Assembly (NCBI GenBank): GCA_046756405.1
Contig: JBHHWH010000074.1
Location: 1-11,739 of the forward strand
Origin: JBHHWH01 sp046756405
GTDB taxonomy: Bacteria; Actinomycetota; Acidimicrobiia; Spongiisociales; ZC4RG35
Direction: 5' to 3'
Length of the DNA: 11,739 nucleotides
A program made the position numbers and the translations under genes. Of this stretch, positions 8,301-11,739 are shown piece after piece. The notes beneath the pieces were generated by a model, which worked only from the letters and a program-made list of their open reading frames with translations, made no database searches and was not told the origin of the DNA. The first letter of the stretch is position 1. Each line of letters begins with the position of its first letter.

Positions 8301-8759
8301 TACACCAAGGTGGCCCGGCTGATGCTGCGGGTCAAATACAACCCGGCCTACCCGTACGGAGTGCTCATGGCCAAGCACGGCTACTGGCTGGCCACTCCCA
8401 AGACGGTCAACGCCCACGAGACCCGGCCCGACGGGAGGGCGGTCTCCGAGGACACCGGCTACCAGTCCAGCTACCGATACGGTTCCCATCAGAGTGTCAC
8501 CCGGGACTGGTCGATGCCCATGCACCAGACCGACACCCTGTTCCACAAGGCGAAGATCGCCACGGCGTTTATGTTCGGCGGCGAGGCCGACAACCACGCC
8601 GTCAACACGGTTCCCAAAGAGACCCTGGTCCGCCTGACCAAGGCCGAGCCAGGGGGCCTTGGCGGGGAAGGCATCTGGCTGCCAGCGACTACGGGTATGT
8701 CCCCGGCTGCCGAGGACGAGGCCATGCGTCGCTACATGGAAGGAGGCTTCGTCTCATGA
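5313..8759 (+). CDS. Tat-exported molybdopterin oxidoreductase alpha subunit, type II DMSO reductase family (periplasmic Nar/Nxr-like)
   Basis: The 1148-aa catalytic subunit binds a bis-pyranopterin guanine dinucleotide Mo cofactor and one [4Fe-4S] cluster (FS0). A twin-arginine signal is clear: T7-R8-R9-E10-F11-L12, then a hydrophobic stretch to about residue 30; no clean cleavage site is evident. The FS0 region reads C67-x3-D71-x3-C75-x39-C115, where E. coli NarG has H-x3-C-x3-C. The probable Mo ligand is Asp275 in 'WHGDQAPGHP', aligned by eye with NarG 'WYCDLPPASP'. The C-terminal dinucleotide-binding domain begins near Arg918 ('RHTVHSSW'). Length and N-terminal motifs resemble outward-facing archaeal-type nitrate reductases and Nitrospira/anammox nitrite oxidoreductases more than cytoplasmic NarG. 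Alternatives are chlorate, perchlorate or selenate reductase, or a hydrocarbon dehydrogenase. AGGAGG at 5298-5303 supports the start, which overlaps the previous gene by 4 nt. Family sure; substrate and direction unknown. Confidence 0.93.
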   Translation: MTDKQLTRREFLIAGTVGAVGVASLPLLQHLQIVERADNPLDSYPFREWEQIYRDQYAYDSSFTFICSPNDTHACRLRAFTRNGIIQRIEQNYDVGRYADQLGNTASVKWHPRGCKKGQIFHRRVYGPYRLRFPMIRRGWKQWADDGFPRLTPENRDKYQFTSRGSDSFTRVSWDEVADYVARGLAAVAETYSGEEGARILAEEGYQPEMIEEMGGAGTRTMKLRGGMGLLGVIGKYGMYRMSNTLALLDANVRGVGPDEARAGRNWSNYTWHGDQAPGHPFVHGIQTSDPDFNDLANTKLTIQVGKNLVENKMPESHWFSNIMEQGGKIVTISPEYSPPASKSDYWLPVRPGLSDTSIFLGISKILMDEGLYDEDFVKRYTDFPLLLRADNLERLRAKDVFPGYKPRLDPEGPSFKVQHLKPEQYEMVGFDFVVFDENTGGLAPITRDEIGPNMTQQPRLEYRDTIRLADGTETEVLTLWEAYKIHLQDYDLDTVHEITGTPKELIERLAHDIATIKPVAIHTGEGINHWFHATLHNRATYLPLMLTGNIGRPGAGSHTWAGNYKAALFQATPESGPGFKGWVAEDPFNPTLDAEADGKDIKVHNYAKDEEPAYWDHGDQALIVETPKYGRRNFTGKTHMPTPTKVIWTTNVNLINNAKHAYLVIHDVNPKVDMIVTQDIEMTASCELSDIILPANSWVEFQVSEVTASCSNPFLQIWGRDGVKPLYDTQDDVTIYGLVSKRLGEIFGDSRFAEYWKFVLEGKPEVYLQRLLDASATTRGYKLSDIQAGKYGEPGAALMMFRTYPRIPFWEQIHDGIPFWTETGRLHSYVDIPEAIEYGENFVVHREGPEATPYLPNVIVSSNPLIRPEDYGIPPDEMDPDLRTVRNVKLAWSEVKNTTNPLWEQGFRFYFLTPKTRHTVHSSWAVTDWAVIWGSNFGDPYRTDTRMPHVGDREVHINPEAARDLGLEDGDYVWVDANPLDRPYPGYDPDDDSDPYTKVARLMLRVKYNPAYPYGVLMAKHGYWLATPKTVNAHETRPDGRAVSEDTGYQSSYRYGSHQSVTRDWSMPMHQTDTLFHKAKIATAFMFGGEADNHAVNTVPKETLVRLTKAEPGGLGGEGIWLPATTGMSPAAEDEAMRRYMEGGFVS

Positions 8760-9054
8760 CCGAGCCGGTGCCGGTGCGTCTGATCACCAACCACGGGTCG
8801 AAGAAGGCTGTAGAGCCCACCGATCCCTACGAGGCGGTGTTCACCGTCCTGGACACTCCAGGTCACGACGGCCTTGCGGAGATGGCCCGGGTCTTCGTCG
8901 AGGAGTTCTCCCTCATGGGCTGGGATCGCCGCAGGATCGCCAGCATGTTTCGGAGTCCCCGCTATGCGGCGGCCAACGCGGTGTATCGGGTGCGCGGAGC
9001 TCACTTTGTCGAGGAGCTACTGGACGAGGTCCTGGGATCGGGGGAGGAGGGGTA

Positions 9055-9055
<1 letters not shown>
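8756..9055 (+). CDS. 99-aa protein of unknown function between alpha and beta subunits
   Basis: I cannot name a family. The ATG at 8756 overlaps the alpha stop (ATGA) and has AGGAGG at 8741-8746, nine bases upstream; the stop TAA shares one base with the beta-subunit ATG. This double coupling indicates a real gene. There is no signal peptide, membrane segment or cysteine, so it should be a soluble cytoplasmic protein. After a basic N-terminus ('NHGSKKAVEP'), most of it looks helical, with a notable block 'EEFSLMGWDRRRIASMFRS' followed by 'YRVRGAHFVEELLDEVL'. An analogous position in NarGHI-type operons is normally empty, with alpha directly followed by beta. Suggested roles are an assembly or cofactor-insertion helper, a holder of the alpha-beta complex before Tat export, or a small regulator; none is demonstrated. 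Confidence 0.85.
9045..9050 (+). promoter_or_regulatory. Ribosome-binding site fixing the beta-subunit start
   Basis: AGGAGG lies in a purine-rich run (9040-9052) just before ATG 9055. The beta frame is open far upstream, to at least 8659, but only this ATG has a strong site and gives the usual NarH-like N-terminus, with the first cluster cysteine at residue 35. The upstream part of that frame is a shadow of the alpha and 99-aa genes. Confidence 0.75.
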
Positions 9056-10298
<1,243 letters not shown>

Positions 10299-10299
<1 letters not shown>

Positions 10300-11072
10300 T
10301 GCGTACCACCCTCAGGATCACCGGTGAGGAACGGGCCTTGGCCCGGTCTTCGCTCTACCGACTGCTCAGTCTCATGTTCTCCTATCCGGATCGGGAGGTG
10401 GTCTCTTCGCTTGCTCCCGCCACCGAGGTGGCCAAGGTGGGAGCCCAGGTCCTCGGATCCTCAGTGGAGGCTGCGGTGAGCAGCCTGGCCGCGGAGCTTG
10501 CTCTCACCTCGCCGCAGGCACTGGAGAGCCAGTACCAGAAGCTGTTTACCCTCACCTTCTCTGCCGAATGCCCACTGTACGAAACTGCCTTCTCGGCGAG
10601 CCACCTCTTCCAGCAGACCCAGCATCAGGCCGACATCGCTGGCTTCTATCGTGCCTTCGGTGTGGTAGGCAGTGGGGAGCGCCCCGACCATCTGGCCACG
10701 GAGTTGGAGTTCGCCTACCTGCTGGCGCTCAAGGAGGCCAGGGCCCGACAGAAGGGGGACCAGGAACACCTGGCGGTGACCAGGGCTGCTGCTCGCTCGT
10801 TCATGAGGGACCACCTGGCTCGCTGGGGAAGGCTCATCGCGGGGAGGATCGCCATGGTGGGGCCGGACACGGTCTACGAGAGGGCAGCCCGGCTGCTGGC
10901 AGCCTTCCTCGATTGGGACGAGCGCTTTCTTCGTCTCGGCCGGATCGAGCCCTACCGGGACGAGCCGGTGATCATCGCCGACGAACCTGAGGACCTGACC
11001 TGTCCGCTAGAGGGTCCGTTCCTGGAGATGATGGGCGCTCTCGGGTCGGGAGGTGAGCATGTCCCTCAGTAA
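10299..11072 (+). CDS. TorD/NarJ-type assembly chaperone (type II DMSO reductase delta protein)
   Basis: This 257-aa, mostly helical soluble protein belongs to the TorD/DmsD/NarJ redox-enzyme chaperone group, in the DdhD/EbdD/SerD subtype. Visible signatures are 'ECPLYETAF' (residues 90-98), 'ADIAGFYRAFGV' (111-122) and 'ERPDHLATELEF' (127-138), the last corresponding to the conserved 'E-x-P-D-H' region of the family. Such proteins bind the apo-alpha subunit or its twin-arginine signal until the Mo cofactor and clusters are inserted; they are not part of the mature enzyme. The start ATG shares its first base with the beta stop (TGATG), so translation is coupled by termination-reinitiation. 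The 3' end overlaps the gamma-subunit start by 14 nt. No cysteine motif or signal peptide suggests any other role. Confidence 0.9.
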
Positions 11073-11739
11073 GACCCGGCTGCTGACGCTTACGGTGGTT
11101 GCCGCGGTGGTGGCGCTGGGGCTGACCGGAGTTGTGCCAGTGTGGTCCCAGACTCAGCGGATCACCGCGCTCGAGGTCTCCGTCTCGGTACCGGTCGACG
11201 ACCCTTGGAACAGCCTGTGGGACAGGGTGGAGCCGGCGACGGTGGTGCTATCGCCCCAGAACATGGTGGCGCCCTTCGGGGGAGGCTCGGTCCCGTTGCT
11301 CGATGTGCGCGCCCTCCACGACGCCGGACGTCTTTACCTGCTCTTGGAGTGGGAGGACTCCTCGATAGAAGACGGTGTGGGGAGAGTCACCGACTTCTCC
11401 GACGCCGCGGCCCTCCAGTTTCCGGTGACCGACGCCGACACCCCGTTCACCATGGGCGGACCGGGTGTCCCGGTGAACATTTGGCACTGGAAGGCGGTGT
11501 GGCAGGCGGACATCGTCGCTGGGTTCTCGGGGGTCCAGGATGAATATCCCCACACCTACGTTGACATGTACCCGGGAGAGGGGGATTCCCTCTACCGGCC
11601 CGCCGAGGCTCTGGGCAACGCCCTTGCCCAGCGCACCCACTCCACTCCCATCGAGAATCTGGTGGCGGAGGGCTTCGGATCGCTGACTACCGCCGAGATC
11701 CAGGATGTGGATGGCTGGGGGGAGTGGCGGGACGGTAGG
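11059..11739 (+). CDS. Haem-b gamma subunit (EbdC/DdhC-like), 3' end outside the window
   Basis: The frame runs from ATG 11059 through the last base without a stop: 227 codons are visible and the C-terminus is missing. AGGTGA at 11051-11056 supports the start, within the end of the chaperone gene. The first 30 residues are a Sec-type signal (Lys5, Arg7, then a hydrophobic run, probable cleavage near 'VWS-Q'). The rest matches the extracytoplasmic haem-b domain of ethylbenzene dehydrogenase gamma and dimethylsulfide dehydrogenase: 'LYLLLEWED', 'TDFSDAAALQFPV', 'FTMGG' and 'PVNIWHWK'. In EbdC, haem is held by a Met and a distant Lys; Met132 here is the candidate Met, while the second ligand probably lies beyond the window. 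This haem takes or gives electrons at the end of the beta-cluster chain, in the periplasm-equivalent space. Confidence 0.88.
   Translation, partial: MSLSKTRLLTLTVVAAVVALGLTGVVPVWSQTQRITALEVSVSVPVDDPWNSLWDRVEPATVVLSPQNMVAPFGGGSVPLLDVRALHDAGRLYLLLEWEDSSIEDGVGRVTDFSDAAALQFPVTDADTPFTMGGPGVPVNIWHWKAVWQADIVAGFSGVQDEYPHTYVDMYPGEGDSLYRPAEALGNALAQRTHSTPIENLVAEGFGSLTTAEIQDVDGWGEWRDGR

Noticed and set aside
7626..8597. Minus-strand open frame (323 codons) opposite the alpha subunit
   Set aside because: Antisense shadow of well-conserved coding sequence, Val/Gly-rich, with no recognisable domain; other long shadow frames at 1360-2292 and 9242-9916 fail for the same reason.
8659..9054. A longer beta subunit starting at 8659
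   Set aside because: The extra residues would overlap both the alpha end and the 99-aa gene and look like out-of-frame translation; ATG 9055 has the strong ribosome site and gives the normal NarH-like N-terminus.

Overview
The window is GC-rich and densely coded, apparently from an actinobacterium and most likely one near the Acidimicrobiia. This rests on the UPF0182 membrane protein, the acidic DivIVA-like C-terminus beside it, and the GC-rich codon use. It is an inference; there is no rRNA or other phylogenetic marker here. No gene-free stretch exceeds about 115 bases, and I see no tRNA, rRNA, insertion sequence, phage gene or CRISPR array.

Left part (1-3770), housekeeping or envelope genes: the 3' end of a low-complexity, Pro/Glu-rich protein that may be a DivIVA-type polar growth or cell-division factor, then a complete UPF0182 membrane protein of unknown function. 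A hairpin and a perfect 12-bp palindrome lie between them. A small inverted repeat lies between the UPF0182 gene and the convergent regulator gene.

Regulatory hinge (3780-4398): a minus-strand Rrf2-family regulator with an IscR-like set of Fe-S ligands (three Cys plus one His) is divergent from a plus-strand operon. The 112-bp gap holds an AT-rich inverted repeat (candidate operator) and a consensus TTGACA -35 box.

Right part (4399-11739 and beyond): six tightly overlapping genes, 5' to 3': a polytopic membrane protein of unknown family; a Tat-exported molybdenum catalytic subunit (alpha, 1148 aa) of the type II DMSO reductase family; a 99-aa protein of unknown function; an NarH-like four-cluster iron-sulfur subunit (beta); a TorD/NarJ-type assembly chaperone; and a secreted haem-b subunit (gamma, EbdC/DdhC-like) cut by the window end. 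The alpha subunit most resembles the outward-facing nitrate reductase / nitrite oxidoreductase (pNar/Nxr-like) branch, including a C-x3-D-x3-C cluster motif where NarG has H-x3-C-x3-C.

Proposed working: alpha and beta fold in the cytoplasm, are helped by the chaperone, and leave together on alpha's Tat signal. Gamma is exported separately and takes up haem outside. Electrons then run between the Mo site, four beta clusters and haem b, and on to an unknown partner. No NarI-type cytochrome b is present, so the upstream membrane protein is the obvious candidate anchor or electron partner. Substrate and direction (nitrate reduction, nitrite oxidation or another oxyanion) cannot be settled from sequence alone. 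The two unfamiliar genes in the operon and the Fe-S regulator are the most novel parts.
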